NCBI RefSeq assembly: GCF_001861355.1
Contig: NZ_MASN01000001.1
Span: forward strand, 62,001 to 126,000
Length of the DNA: 64,000 nucleotides
DNA from: Natrialba sp. SSL1
Lineage (GTDB): Archaea > Halobacteriota > Halobacteria > Halobacteriales > Natrialbaceae
Direction of reading: 5' to 3'
The notes beneath the pieces were generated by a model. The model searched no databases. It was not told the DNA's origin and worked only from the letters and a program-made list of their open reading frames with translations. Positions 1 to 7,901 of this stretch are shown in pieces. A program made the translations under genes and the position numbers. The number at the start of each line of letters is the position of its first letter. The first letter of the stretch is position 1.

Positions 1-222
1 GCGAAGGAAGGTGAGCCAGGTTGCGGCGTCGTCGCGGTCTCGGATCTGAATTTGTCTCCCCGCGCTCTCGTTACTCCGATCCAGCACCCGCGCACAACAG
101 TCCGGCGTGTCTGCCGCCTCGGCCTCCGTGGCCGGAAGGGTGGCCCGGACTGTGGCGATGGACTCGAGTACGTCCGCAGCGTCGTGGGGTGGCTCTGGAA
201 TCGGTTTGAACGTGAGGGACAT
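1..222 (-). CDS. hypothetical protein, N-terminal 74 residues (cut by window edge)
   Basis: A reading frame with no stop runs from an ATG at 222 (minus strand) to the window edge. It starts MSLTFKPIPEPPHDAADVLE and contains a Cys-Cys pair near residue 42. The composition is acidic and codon use is haloarchaeal, with GC-rich third positions, unlike the antisense frames here. The next gene (mch) lies about 100 bases upstream on the same strand, so the two may be co-transcribed. I do not recognise the family and no domain is visible in this fragment. The rest of the gene lies left of the window. Confidence 0.6.
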   Translation of the reverse strand, partial: MSLTFKPIPEPPHDAADVLESIATVRATLPATEAEAADTPDCCARVLDRSNESAGRQIQIRDRDDAATWLTFLR

Positions 223-320
223 GTGCTGTGTTGTGGTGTTGGAGCAGGTTCAGCGAGTGTGGGCGCGGATGAGCGTGGGTGAGTGTGGGTGAGTGTGGCT
301 GTGTTCGTGCGCGTGGCTGC

Positions 321-1253
321 TCAGAGGTCGAACGACTCGGCAACGAGCTCCTCGTCGCGCTCGCCGTGGACATAGGTTGGGCCGCCGAGCACGTCGATCG
401 TCACCGTCGCGGGTGCGAACAGATCCGAGGGCACTTCCTCGAAGTCCCAGTCGAGGTCGTCGAAGATATCGCCGAACGGCCTGCCGTGCTCGTCGGCGGC
501 CGTCGACGGCACCGAGTCGAAGATGTCCGCGTCCTCGCGAACGGTGATATGTGCCGAGCCGCCGTAGGCGATTGCATCGTTCGTGCGCGCGATGGCCGTC
601 CGCTCGTCCTCGGGCACTGGTGCAACCGGCGCGCGGCCCGTCGCCGAGACGATATCGTGCAGGTCGTACCCCAGTTCGGCGAGCCGGAACGTCGCAAGCT
701 CGGCCGCGCGTGCGGCGTTCGTGATACTCCCGGCGAGGCTCGCTGTCGGGTAGGCGAGCAGGAAGACGCTGCTCGTCTCGACTTCCGCGAGCTCGGCGAC
801 CTGTTCGGCTGCGGACTCGGTCGGGTGATCTTCGGTCTCGACGGCGAGTGCCGTCAGGTCGAACGCGTCCGTGTAGCCGACGCGGCGGAACTCCTCCTCC
901 TCGGCGACGAGCGCCCGTGCAGGCCCGCTGCCGAGCCCCTCGAAGTCCTCAGTGATGAGCTCCCAGCCGGCTTTCTGCGAACAGAGCAACGAGAGCGCTG
1001 GCTGGTCGGTCGCCAGCTCAATGTACGGGATCGTCGCACCGCCGAGTTCGCCCAGTTCGTAGCTCGGCGTCGCTAGCCCCGCCGTCTGAATCTCCGTCAG
1101 CAACAATCCCGCCTCGATCCCACCGTCGAACTCGAGTCCGAAGTCGAGCACGGTCGACTCGGTGTCGAGATCGTAGCCGCCGATGTTGAGTTCCTCGGCG
1201 TACTCGAGGGCTTCGTCGACCAACTCGATCGCCATTCGGTTGAGACTCTCCAT
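321..1253 (-). CDS. mch: methenyltetrahydromethanopterin cyclohydrolase
   Basis: The 310-residue protein has the family's usual length and reads like archaeal Mch along its whole length, from MESLNRMAIELVDEA to the acidic C-terminus. Mch interconverts methenyl- and formyl-tetrahydropterin in C1 metabolism in the cytoplasm. Haloarchaea are not methanogens, so here it most likely serves C1-unit supply for biosynthesis; that role is inference. An A/T-rich TATA-like element about 25 bases upstream of the ATG suggests a leaderless transcript. The start is the first ATG after that element. No truncation or frameshift is seen. Confidence 0.88.
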   Translation of the reverse strand: MESLNRMAIELVDEALEYAEELNIGGYDLDTESTVLDFGLEFDGGIEAGLLLTEIQTAGLATPSYELGELGGATIPYIELATDQPALSLLCSQKAGWELITEDFEGLGSGPARALVAEEEEFRRVGYTDAFDLTALAVETEDHPTESAAEQVAELAEVETSSVFLLAYPTASLAGSITNAARAAELATFRLAELGYDLHDIVSATGRAPVAPVPEDERTAIARTNDAIAYGGSAHITVREDADIFDSVPSTAADEHGRPFGDIFDDLDWDFEEVPSDLFAPATVTIDVLGGPTYVHGERDEELVAESFDL

Positions 1254-1273
1254 AGGCTACGCTTCAGCGTCCG

Positions 1274-1282
1274 GCATAAAAC
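1274..1282 (-). promoter_or_regulatory. TATA-like promoter element of mch
   Basis: On the minus strand this reads GTTTTATGC, centred about 25 bases upstream of the mch ATG. That is the archaeal TATA spacing expected for a leaderless mRNA. Nearly the same element precedes the potD-like gene at 54991. Confidence 0.5.
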
Positions 1283-1354
1283 AGTTTGCCAGTTCCAGTC
1301 TGACTTGCGTCAGACGCTCGGTGCGGACGGAGGGGTTGTCGCAGTGAATTGATG

Positions 1355-1564
1355 TCAGGCCGCTGGCTCGTAGCCAGCGTCGGCGATGGTGTCCGCAATT
1401 GTAGACTCGTCGATAGCCGCGTCGTCGTGTTCGACGCGGACCTCGTCTGCCTCGTGGTTCGCCGTCACGGACGAAACGCCCTCGAGCGACTCGACGGCGT
1501 CGATAACGTTCGATTCGCAGCCCCCGCAGGACATGCCGGTTACCTCGAGTGTCGTCTGTTCCAT
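1355..1564 (-). CDS. heavy-metal-associated (HMA) domain protein, copper chaperone-like
   Basis: A 69-residue protein starting MEQTTLEVTGMSCGGCESNV. The metal-binding GMxCxxC motif is at residues 10-15 (M-S-C-G-G-C) and the rest fits the babbabb ferredoxin-like HMA fold. Such stand-alone proteins bind Cu(I) or a similar soft metal and pass it to P-type ATPases; no ATPase gene is adjacent in this window. A longer frame to 1699 is open upstream, but its extra 45 residues are basic and atypical, so the ATG at 1564 was chosen. It lies downstream of the thiamine-binding gene on the same strand. Confidence 0.88.
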   Translation of the reverse strand: MEQTTLEVTGMSCGGCESNVIDAVESLEGVSSVTANHEADEVRVEHDDAAIDESTIADTIADAGYEPAA

Positions 1565-1649
1565 ACGCGTCGTTTGTGCCAGTTCTGGTTGAACCTTGCG
1601 CTCACAGCGGTGGTCTCCTCCAGCTAGTGATCCTCCTCGTCTGTCGGCC

Positions 1650-1964
1650 CTACTCGTCCGTGTTCGTCGGTTCCCGTCCCAACTCGGCCGCGACGGCATC
1701 GACCTTCTCGGCCGCGGTCACCTCACGCGTGCGCTTATCATCGATTTTCAGCACGGTGCTCACACGATCTCCGTCGACAGCATCGTGTGCCGCCTGCGCC
1801 GCCGCAAAGAGTTCGTCCGTGCTCTCGGCTTCGATCACGGTCCCCATCGGATTCGTCTCGTACTCGACGTCGTACTCCTCGAGTGCGTCGACTGCCTTCG
1901 CGACCTCCGCGGACATGCTGTCTTCGATTACCGGTGCAACGCTCAGGAGTGCGATTACGGTCAT
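1650..1964 (-). CDS. MTH1187-family thiamine-binding protein
   Basis: The 104-residue protein begins MTVIALLSVAPVIEDSMSAE and contains the conserved segment YETNPMGTVIEAES. Both are typical of the MTH1187/YqgV (DUF77) family, small ferredoxin-like proteins that bind thiamine-type ligands as oligomers. The length is normal. The upstream region has a TTTTAGG TATA-like element near 1995 and a GGTGAG ribosome-binding sequence before the ATG. It is followed by the HMA gene on the same strand after about 85 bases. The physiological role in haloarchaea is not known to me. Confidence 0.82.
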   Translation of the reverse strand: MTVIALLSVAPVIEDSMSAEVAKAVDALEEYDVEYETNPMGTVIEAESTDELFAAAQAAHDAVDGDRVSTVLKIDDKRTREVTAAEKVDAVAAELGREPTNTDE

Positions 1965-2124
1965 AGCGGTTGTCTCTCACCACGTTCGGTGTTATCCTAA
2001 AACCGTCCCCTTGGAACTTGGAACCGTGTGGCCACTCACGGGTCTGCCGTTGATCTGACTGTCACTCCTGGCTTCAAAAAACGCACCAGAATACCGCCCA
2101 TACCGCCCACAACCCAGCGGCGCG

Positions 2125-2490
2125 TTAGCGCTGTGGCTGCGGTCGTGGCCGACCTGCACTCGCCTCCGAGGGCGGGTAGATAATCACGTCACCGTTCGCG
2201 TACACGTACACCTCGTGCTCGAGTGCCGTGAACGCGACGTGGCCGCCGGATCGCTCGGTGCCATCTGCCTTCGACGCGAACAGCCGGTTGAGCGCGTCTG
2301 GATCGACGCTATCGTACAGGGAGAACTCCCCCTGAGACACGTCGGTGTCCGCGATCGACGAGAGCGCGTGGACGATCGTCGTCGTGATTAACGCGGTTCC
2401 GTCGGGGTCGTGCTGGAAGACGTACCGGTCGTTCGTCTGGTCGTACTGGTGATCGGCCGCGCCGTCTGCGGGTGAGCATTCCGTTTGCAT
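2125..2490 (-). CDS. HalOD1 output-domain protein
   Basis: The 121-residue protein carries a HalOD1 domain in its C-terminal half. The pattern includes DTDVSQGEFSLYDSVDPDAL, then a Phe-Ala-Ser-Lys segment and a strand-rich end (HEVYVYANGDVIIYPP). HalOD1 is a small haloarchaeal domain thought to act as a signalling output module; its biochemical activity is unknown. The frame is open to 2838, but the extra residues look non-coding. The ATG at 2490 sits about 25 bases after a TATA-like element, so it was chosen. The gene lies directly downstream of a tRNA-Gly and a partial copy of that tRNA's 3' end. Confidence 0.82.
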   Translation of the reverse strand: MQTECSPADGAADHQYDQTNDRYVFQHDPDGTALITTTIVHALSSIADTDVSQGEFSLYDSVDPDALNRLFASKADGTERSGGHVAFTALEHEVYVYANGDVIIYPPSEASAGRPRPQPQR

Positions 2491-2510
2491 AGGAGAAGTG
2501 GTGCGGTCGT

Positions 2511-2518
2511 CTATACCC
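2511..2518 (-). promoter_or_regulatory. TATA-like element of the HalOD1 gene
   Basis: On the minus strand GGGTATAG lies 21-28 bases upstream of the HalOD1 ATG, with no Shine-Dalgarno sequence between. This fits a leaderless promoter and supports the short start. Confidence 0.4.
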
Positions 2519-2752
2519 TCGTATCTCGTTCTGGCATAAAACTCACTCGGTCGTGATATCGGTTGACATTCCTGACCACATGTGCTGCTGACTGGTTCGT
2601 TTCCGTGGGCCTCTCGCCAGGCGAGGACTGGCGGGTTTTGAGACACCGTACTCGAGTTGGTTTCGGACTGAGCAGAGGGCAGAAGCGGAGTTCGCGGCTG
2701 GTGCAGATGGAGTACAAACCGGCAGTTGGATGAACAGCCTCCGTCAGAACAC

Positions 2753-2778
2753 TGCGCTGGCTGGGATTTGAACCACGG
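2753..2778 (-). repeat. partial copy of the tRNA-Gly 3' end (att-like)
   Basis: On the minus strand this reads as the T-arm and acceptor 3' half of the neighbouring tRNA-Gly. The last 22 bases, including TTCAAATCCCAGCCAGCGCA, are identical to the tRNA 3' end at 2906-2927. Two mismatches break the 5' side of the T stem. It lies 153 bases downstream of the intact gene. Such copies arise when an integrative element inserts at a tRNA, or when it leaves. Confidence 0.75.
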
Positions 2779-2845
2779 ATAGATGGTCGTCTCACTCCGT
2801 TCGCTGTGCGGGCTGTGACTTCTCTCGTTCAAATCCAAGAACGAT

Positions 2846-2904
2846 TTCTCCGAACACGAGTACTCGCACTGCTACGCAGTGCTCGTGATGTTGTGTTCGG
2901 AGAA
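2846..2904. repeat. 59-bp imperfect hairpin abutting the tRNA-Gly 3' end
   Basis: Outer arms TTCTCCGAACAC (2846-2857) and GTGTTCGGAGAA (2893-2904) are perfectly complementary over 12 bases. Inner arms GCACTGC (2866-2872) and GCAGTGC (2876-2882) pair over 7 bases around a 3-base loop. The structure ends two bases from the tRNA discriminator base. It could fold in RNA as the tRNA terminator or 3' trailer, or in DNA as a recombination-associated palindrome. Confidence 0.75.
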
Positions 2905-2905
2905 G

Positions 2906-2976
2906 TGCGCTGGCTGGGATTTGAACCCAGGTTGTGACCATGGCAAGGTCACGTGATACCACTACACTACCAGCGC
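2906..2976 (-). tRNA. tRNA-Gly (anticodon GCC)
   Basis: A 71-base cloverleaf on the minus strand. The acceptor arms GCGCTGG and CCAGCGC pair. The D arm contains AGTGGTA, the anticodon stem TGACC/GGTCA encloses loop TTGCCAT with anticodon GCC, and the T loop is TTCAAAT. The discriminator base is A and CCA is not encoded. No intron is present. Confidence 0.95.
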
Positions 2977-3006
2977 CCTGCTGCACTTACACCTACTGCC
3001 GGATGG

Positions 3007-3015
3007 ATGTATAAG
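3007..3015 (-). promoter_or_regulatory. TATA box of tRNA-Gly
   Basis: CTTATACAT on the minus strand, centred about 35 bases upstream of the mature tRNA 5' end. This would place transcription start roughly 8-10 bases before the tRNA, as is usual for archaeal tRNA genes. Confidence 0.55.
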
Positions 3016-3200
3016 GGTTGCGAATCGATCCGGCATCGGCATGCCTGCCCATGACGAGATTCTTGGCTCGGGCCACCCGATTGCGGAAATATTTTCCGAG
3101 ATGGATAACTGAGGCAACTACTCACCGAAACCAAGTGTGTGCCTGTTCGGCACGAATTCACGAGTGTGAGCCGTTCACAGCCGCAATCGAATCCGCTATT

Positions 3201-3208
3201 CTTTTAAG
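3201..3208 (+). promoter_or_regulatory. TATA box of the ribosomal protein operon
   Basis: CTTTTAAG about 60 bases upstream of the SPOUT-gene ATG, in an otherwise GC-rich intergenic region. It is the best TATA-like candidate for the 14.7-kb S10/spc-type operon and would leave a leader of roughly 35 bases. Confidence 0.5.
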
Positions 3209-3264
3209 ACCTTGAGCGCAACACATCGCTACAGTCTAGTGACGCGGCGCCGAAGCGTCACGGC

Positions 3265-4215
3265 ATGACCGTCAGCGTACTCGTGCCGTCGTCGCTCACT
3301 CGGGAGGCCGAGGACAAACGCGAGGCAACTCGCAAGCTCGGATACGTCGCCCGCGCGGCGACGATCTTCCGTGTTGACCGCCTCATCGTCTACCCAGATC
3401 GGGAAGGCGACACGGGGCGATTCGGCGACGGATTCGTAAGCACCGTCTTGCGATACGCCGCAACGCCCCCATACCTCCGCAACGAGGCATGGGGGATGCG
3501 CGACGAACTGGAGTATGTGGGCGTACTGCCCCCGCTCCGCGCCACGTCACAGACCGGCTCCGAATCAGACGGTTCGGGGTCGTTAAGACAAGGGATCGTG
3601 ACCGAGGTCGGACCTGATCAACGCGTGCGGGTCAATTGCGGCTTGCAACACCCGATCTCCCTCAACGTACCGCCGAAAATGGCGGTCTCCGAGGGAGAGC
3701 GCGTGACTATCAGGATCTCTTCGCGACGACCGGTCCGGGCGAAACTCGTCGACGAGCCCCTCCCGGGGCTTACCGTCGAGCGGACGGACCTTCAGGCGGC
3801 TCTCAGCCGTGAGGACGCCGGCGTTCGAATTGCGGCTTCCCGATTCGGTGCAGAACTCACCGTCGGGCGGCTTGGAACGCTGGCCGGACACACAGAACGC
3901 GATACTACCCGCGACGGATACACAATCGCGTTCGGTGCGCCCGAAAGAGGGCTGCCTGCCATCCTCGAACTCGAGGATACCACCGTCGAGTCGTTGTCGG
4001 CATGGCCATCGTGGCTTGCCGGGGACGAAGACGGAGTCGAACCCACATCGGCAGCCGGCGACGACGATACTGTCGCTGCAGAGACCGATGCAGATGCAGC
4101 CGATCCAGGAGGGTTCGACCTCTGGCTGAACACGGTTCCGGACCAGGGAAGCGACGTCGTGCGAACGGAAGAAGCTCTGTTCGCGACGCTCGCTCCCCTC
4201 TCACTCAGAGAGTGA
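3265..4215 (+). CDS. SPOUT-superfamily putative RNA methyltransferase (COG2106/DUF171)
   Basis: A 316-residue protein beginning MTVSVLVPSSLTREAEDKRE, with the following helix-strand pattern KLGYVARAATIFRVDRLIVY typical of the archaeal COG2106 SPOUT family (putative RNA uridine-N3 methyltransferase). Residues about 110-165 form an inserted OB-like domain (VTEVGPDQRVRVNCGL...). The C-terminal SPOUT knot follows, with an acidic Asp/Ala-rich insertion at about 255-280. The gene stands first in the ribosomal protein operon, five bases before uL3, its usual place in haloarchaea, which suggests rRNA modification. Substrate and site are inference. Confidence 0.78.
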   Translation: MTVSVLVPSSLTREAEDKREATRKLGYVARAATIFRVDRLIVYPDREGDTGRFGDGFVSTVLRYAATPPYLRNEAWGMRDELEYVGVLPPLRATSQTGSESDGSGSLRQGIVTEVGPDQRVRVNCGLQHPISLNVPPKMAVSEGERVTIRISSRRPVRAKLVDEPLPGLTVERTDLQAALSREDAGVRIAASRFGAELTVGRLGTLAGHTERDTTRDGYTIAFGAPERGLPAILELEDTTVESLSAWPSWLAGDEDGVEPTSAAGDDDTVAAETDADAADPGGFDLWLNTVPDQGSDVVRTEEALFATLAPLSLRE

Positions 4216-4219
4216 TAGA

Positions 4220-5242
4220 ATGCCACAACCAAACGCACCACGCAAAGGCTCACTCGGGTTCGGCCCACGACAGCGCGCCTCCTCGGAGGTTCCGCGCTTT
4301 AACTCGTGGCCGGACGACGACGGACAGCCGACGCTCCAGGGCTTCGCGGGCTACAAGGCCGGCATGACCCACGTTGTGATGGTCGACGACAAGTCGAATT
4401 CGCCGACCGAGGGAATGGAAGAGACCGTTCCCGTCACGATCGTGGAGACGCCGCCAATGCGCGCCGTCGCCCTGCGTGCGTACGAAGACACGCCATACGG
4501 TAAGCAACCGGTCACCGAAGTCTGGACCGACGAGTTCGTTCCTGAACTCGACCGCGTCCTCGACCTTCCCGGTGACGACTATGACACCGACGCTGCCGCG
4601 GACGAGCTCCGCGGACTCCTCGAGGAGGGACGCGTCGACGACGTTCGCGTCATCACGCACACGGTTCCGGGGGACGTTCCCTCGATGCCGAAGAAGAAAC
4701 CGGACGTGATGGAGACGCGCGTCGGCGGCGGCTCTGTTGAGGAGCGCGTCGACTACGCCCTCGAACTGGTCGAGGAAGACGGTGGCGAGCACGTCATGAA
4801 CGACGTGTTCCGCGCCGGCGAGTACGTCGACGCCAGCGGTGTCACCAAAGGAAAGGGGACCCAGGGTCCCGTCAAACGCTGGGGCGTCCAGAAGCGCAAG
4901 GGCAAGCACGCCCGGCAGGGATGGCGCCGCCGCATTGGCAACCTTGGCCCCTGGAACCCGTCCCGCGTCCGGTCGACGGTCCCACAGCAGGGACAGACCG
5001 GCTACCACCAGCGGACGGAACTGAACAAGCGCCTCGTCGATATCGGCGACGGTGCCGACGCGACGGTCGACGGCGGCTTCGTCAACTACGGCGAAGTCGA
5101 CGGACCGCACGTGCTGATCAAGGGCTCGCTCCCCGGGCCGAACAAGCGCCTCGTGCGCTTCCGCCCGGCGATCCGACCTGGAGACCAGCCACGCCTCGAT
5201 CCCGAGGTTCGCTACGTCTCCACCGCATCTAACCAGGGATAA
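4220..5242 (+). CDS. rpl3: 50S ribosomal protein uL3
   Basis: A 340-residue archaeal uL3. It has the typical N-terminus MPQPNAPRKGSLGFGPRQRA and the conserved central loop region around residues 210-240 (GVTKGKGTQGPVKRWGVQKR), which reaches toward the peptidyl-transferase centre. Early assembly protein of the large subunit. It starts five bases after the SPOUT gene with a GTGAT ribosome-binding sequence overlapping that gene's stop. uL4 follows after three bases. Length is normal for haloarchaea. Confidence 0.97.
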   Translation: MPQPNAPRKGSLGFGPRQRASSEVPRFNSWPDDDGQPTLQGFAGYKAGMTHVVMVDDKSNSPTEGMEETVPVTIVETPPMRAVALRAYEDTPYGKQPVTEVWTDEFVPELDRVLDLPGDDYDTDAAADELRGLLEEGRVDDVRVITHTVPGDVPSMPKKKPDVMETRVGGGSVEERVDYALELVEEDGGEHVMNDVFRAGEYVDASGVTKGKGTQGPVKRWGVQKRKGKHARQGWRRRIGNLGPWNPSRVRSTVPQQGQTGYHQRTELNKRLVDIGDGADATVDGGFVNYGEVDGPHVLIKGSLPGPNKRLVRFRPAIRPGDQPRLDPEVRYVSTASNQG

Positions 5243-5245
5243 CAC

Positions 5246-5998
5246 ATGGAAGCAACAGTACGAGACCTGGACGGCTCCGACGCGGGTTCGGTCGACCTCC
5301 CGGCGGTCTTCGACACGCAGTACCGCCCGGACCTGATCGCCCGCGCCGTTCGCGTCGCCCAGGCAAACCGCAAACAGGACTACGGTGCCGACGAGTTCGC
5401 CGGCAAGCGAACGCCGGCCGAATCGTTCGGCAGCGGCCGCGGCATGGCCCACGTCCCACGACAGGATGGACGCGCACGACGCGTCCCGCAGGCTGTCAAG
5501 GGTCGCAAGGGTCACCCGCCGAAGGCCGAGAAGGACTGGTCTGAATCGATCAACACGAAAGAGAAGAAACTGGCCGTCCGCAGCGCTATCGCTGCGACGA
5601 CCGACGCCGAAATCGTCGCCGAGCGCGGTCACGCGTTCGATGACGACGCCGAGATTCCGGTCGTCGTCTCCGACGAGTTCGAAGACCTCCACAAGACACA
5701 GGAGGTCGTCGAGTTCCTCGAGGCAACAGGCCTTGAGGCCGACATCGAGCGCGCAGACGAGGGTCGAAGCGTCCGCGCCGGACAGGGGAAAGCCCGTGGC
5801 CGGAAGTACAAGACGCCGACATCGATCCTCTTCGTCACGTCGAGCGAGACCGGCCCGTCCCGTGCGGCCCGGAACCTCGCTGGCGCAGACGTCGCGACGG
5901 CCGCCGAGGTCAACGCGGAAGATCTTGCCCCTGGCGCACAGCCAGGTCGACTGACCGTCTGGACCGAAAGCGCACTCGAGGAGGTGGCAGACCGATGA
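5246..5998 (+). CDS. rpl4: 50S ribosomal protein uL4
   Basis: A 250-residue archaeal uL4 beginning MEATVRDLDGSDAGSVDLPA. The long internal loop lining the exit tunnel lies at about residues 45-95 (GRGMAHVPRQDGRARRVPQA). The protein binds 23S rRNA domain I and helps form the tunnel constriction. Its stop overlaps the start of uL23 by four bases (ATGA), indicating translational coupling. Confidence 0.97.
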   Translation: MEATVRDLDGSDAGSVDLPAVFDTQYRPDLIARAVRVAQANRKQDYGADEFAGKRTPAESFGSGRGMAHVPRQDGRARRVPQAVKGRKGHPPKAEKDWSESINTKEKKLAVRSAIAATTDAEIVAERGHAFDDDAEIPVVVSDEFEDLHKTQEVVEFLEATGLEADIERADEGRSVRAGQGKARGRKYKTPTSILFVTSSETGPSRAARNLAGADVATAAEVNAEDLAPGAQPGRLTVWTESALEEVADR

Positions 5999-6249
5999 GC
6001 ACACTGATCGAACACCCGCTCGTGACGGAGAAGGCGATGAACGACATGGACTTCGAGAACAAGCTCCAGTTCGTCGTCAATCCCGACGCCACCAAGCCCG
6101 AGATCCGCGACGAAGTCGAAGAGCGCTTCGAGGTCTCGGTCACGGACATTAACACACAGGTAACGATGAAGGGCAAAAAGAAGGCAATCGTCAAACTCGC
6201 CGAGGATGACGACGCCCAGGAAGTCGCCTCGCGCATCGGGGTGTTCTAA
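5995..6249 (+). CDS. rpl23: 50S ribosomal protein uL23
   Basis: An 84-residue uL23 with the signature N-terminus IEHPLVTEKAMNDMDFENKL and the C-terminal beta hairpin (TQVTMKGKKKAIVKL). It sits at the tunnel exit and is a docking site for SRP and for the Sec translocon, whose SecY gene ends this operon. The ATG overlaps the uL4 stop by four bases. Normal length. Confidence 0.96.
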   Translation: MSTLIEHPLVTEKAMNDMDFENKLQFVVNPDATKPEIRDEVEERFEVSVTDINTQVTMKGKKKAIVKLAEDDDAQEVASRIGVF

Positions 6250-6251
6250 CG

Positions 6252-6974
6252 ATGGGACGACGCATTCTCGGACAACGACGTGGTCGCGGTACCTCCACGT
6301 TCCGTGCCCCGTCGCACCGATACAAGGCGAAGCTCGACCACAAGAAAGAGGAAGACGACGACGTGATCCGCGGGACTGTCGTGGACATCGAACACGACCC
6401 AGCCCGCTCTGCACCCGTCGCAGCCGTTGAGTTCGAAGACGACGACCAGCGGCTCGTGCTCGCCCCCGAGGGTATCTCGGTCGGCGAGGAGCTGCAGGTT
6501 GGTGTCTCGGCCGAGATCAAGGCCGGGAACACGCTCCCACTCGCAGAGATTCCGGAGGGTGTCCCGGTCTGTAACGTCGAGGCAAACCCGGGCGACGGCG
6601 GTAAGTTCGCCCGTTCGTCGGGTGTCAACGCGGACCTGATCACCCACGACCGCAACGCTGCGGTCATCCAGCTCCCAAGCGGCGAGGTCAAGCGCCTCGA
6701 TCCGCAGTGTCGTGCAACCATCGGCGTCGTCGCCGGTGGCGGTCGCACGGAGAAGCCGATGGTCAAGGCAGGGAACAAGTACCACAAGATGAAGGCCCGA
6801 GGCACGAAGTGGCCTCGCGTCCGCGGTGTTGCGATGAACGCCGTCGATCACCCATTCGGTGGTGGCGGCCGCCAGCACCCCGGCAAACCGAAGTCCGTCT
6901 CGCGGGATGCCCCGCCAGGGCGGAAGGTCGGTGACATCTCCTCGCGCCGTACCGGACGAGGTGGAAACAAATGA
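6252..6974 (+). CDS. rpl2: 50S ribosomal protein uL2
   Basis: A 240-residue archaeal uL2 beginning [20 protein letters not shown]. The conserved C-terminal segment around residues 185-225 contains [20 protein letters not shown], including the His needed near the peptidyl-transferase centre. It is required for subunit association and tRNA binding. The stop overlaps the uS19 start by four bases. Confidence 0.97.
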   Translation: MGRRILGQRRGRGTSTFRAPSHRYKAKLDHKKEEDDDVIRGTVVDIEHDPARSAPVAAVEFEDDDQRLVLAPEGISVGEELQVGVSAEIKAGNTLPLAEIPEGVPVCNVEANPGDGGKFARSSGVNADLITHDRNAAVIQLPSGEVKRLDPQCRATIGVVAGGGRTEKPMVKAGNKYHKMKARGTKWPRVRGVAMNAVDHPFGGGGRQHPGKPKSVSRDAPPGRKVGDISSRRTGRGGNK

Positions 6975-7396
6975 GTCAGGAGTACCGAACCGGCCGTGAG
7001 GGTGAGGAGTTCACCTACCGCGGTCACACGCTCGACGAGCTGCAGGATCTGGAGCTCGAAGAGGTTGCGGAACTGCTGCCCGCACGCAAGCGGCGAAGTA
7101 TCACGCGCGGTCTCTCCGTTGAGAAGCAGAAGCTCCTGGAGAAGGCCCGCGGCAAAGACGAGCAGGAGACGGCAAACGCGCCGATCCGCACGCACCTGCG
7201 CGACATGCCGGTGCTGCCGGAGTTCGTCGGACTGACCTTCGAGGTCTACAACGGCCAGTCCTTCGAGCGCGTTCGCGTCGAGCCCGAGATGATCGGACAC
7301 TATCTCGGCGAGTTCCAGCTGACCCGCACGTCCGTCGAGCACGGACAGGCAGGAATCGGTGCAACTCGCTCGTCGAAGTTCGTCCCACTGAAGTGA
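6971..7396 (+). CDS. rps19: 30S ribosomal protein uS19
   Basis: A 141-residue archaeal/eukaryotic-type uS19 beginning [20 protein letters not shown]. The conserved block at about residues 78-125 includes [20 protein letters not shown] and [17 protein letters not shown]. It is a small-subunit head protein near the tRNA P site. It overlaps uL2 by four bases and is followed by uL22 after seven bases. Confidence 0.96.
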   Translation: MSQEYRTGREGEEFTYRGHTLDELQDLELEEVAELLPARKRRSITRGLSVEKQKLLEKARGKDEQETANAPIRTHLRDMPVLPEFVGLTFEVYNGQSFERVRVEPEMIGHYLGEFQLTRTSVEHGQAGIGATRSSKFVPLK

Positions 7397-7403
7397 TCCA
7401 CGC

Positions 7404-7901
7404 ATGGGAATCAACTACTCAGTCGACGCGGACCCGGACACAACCGCGAAAGCGATGCTTCGGGAGCGTCACATGAGCCACAAGCACAGCAAGGAGATCG
7501 CCCGCGAACTCAAGGGCCGAACCGTCGGCAACGCGCAGGCGTACCTCCAGGACGTCATCGACGAGAAACAGTCGGTGCCGTTCAAGTCGCACAACACCGG
7601 TGCCGGCCACCGATCTGACATCGAGGGCTGGGACGCGGGCAAGTACCCGGAGAAGGCCTCCGAGGCCTTCCTCGACCTGCTCGAGAACGTCGCAGCCAAC
7701 GCCGACAGCCAGGGATTCGACGGCGAATCCATGGAGATCGCCCACGTCGCCGCCCACAAGGTCGGCGAATCGGTCGGTCGAAAGCCCCGCGCAATGGGGC
7801 GTGCCTCGGCGTGGAACACGCCGCAGGTCGACGTCGAGATCGTCGTCGAAGATGTCGACGAGACTGCCGAGGAAACCGAGGACGCGGAGGGTGACAACTA
7901 A
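7404..7901 (+). CDS. rpl22: 50S ribosomal protein uL22
   Basis: A 165-residue archaeal uL22 starting MGINYSVDADPDTTAKAMLR, with the tunnel-lining hairpin near residues 120-135 (KVGESVGRKPRAMGRASAWN). An acidic C-terminal tail (about residues 145-165) is a halophilic addition. Its TAA overlaps the uS3 ATG by one base (TAATG). Its hairpin forms part of the exit-tunnel constriction with uL4. Confidence 0.96.
   Translation: MGINYSVDADPDTTAKAMLRERHMSHKHSKEIARELKGRTVGNAQAYLQDVIDEKQSVPFKSHNTGAGHRSDIEGWDAGKYPEKASEAFLDLLENVAANADSQGFDGESMEIAHVAAHKVGESVGRKPRAMGRASAWNTPQVDVEIVVEDVDETAEETEDAEGDN

Noticed and set aside
2977-3264. possible attR or integrase remnant on the other side of tRNA-Gly
   Set aside because: Only promoters are seen; no second tRNA-like copy and no recombinase coding sequence.
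4250-6004. 584-residue minus-strand frame opposite uL3 and uL4
   Set aside because: Antisense of well-recognised ribosomal genes; long mirror frames are expected in GC-rich haloarchaeal DNA.
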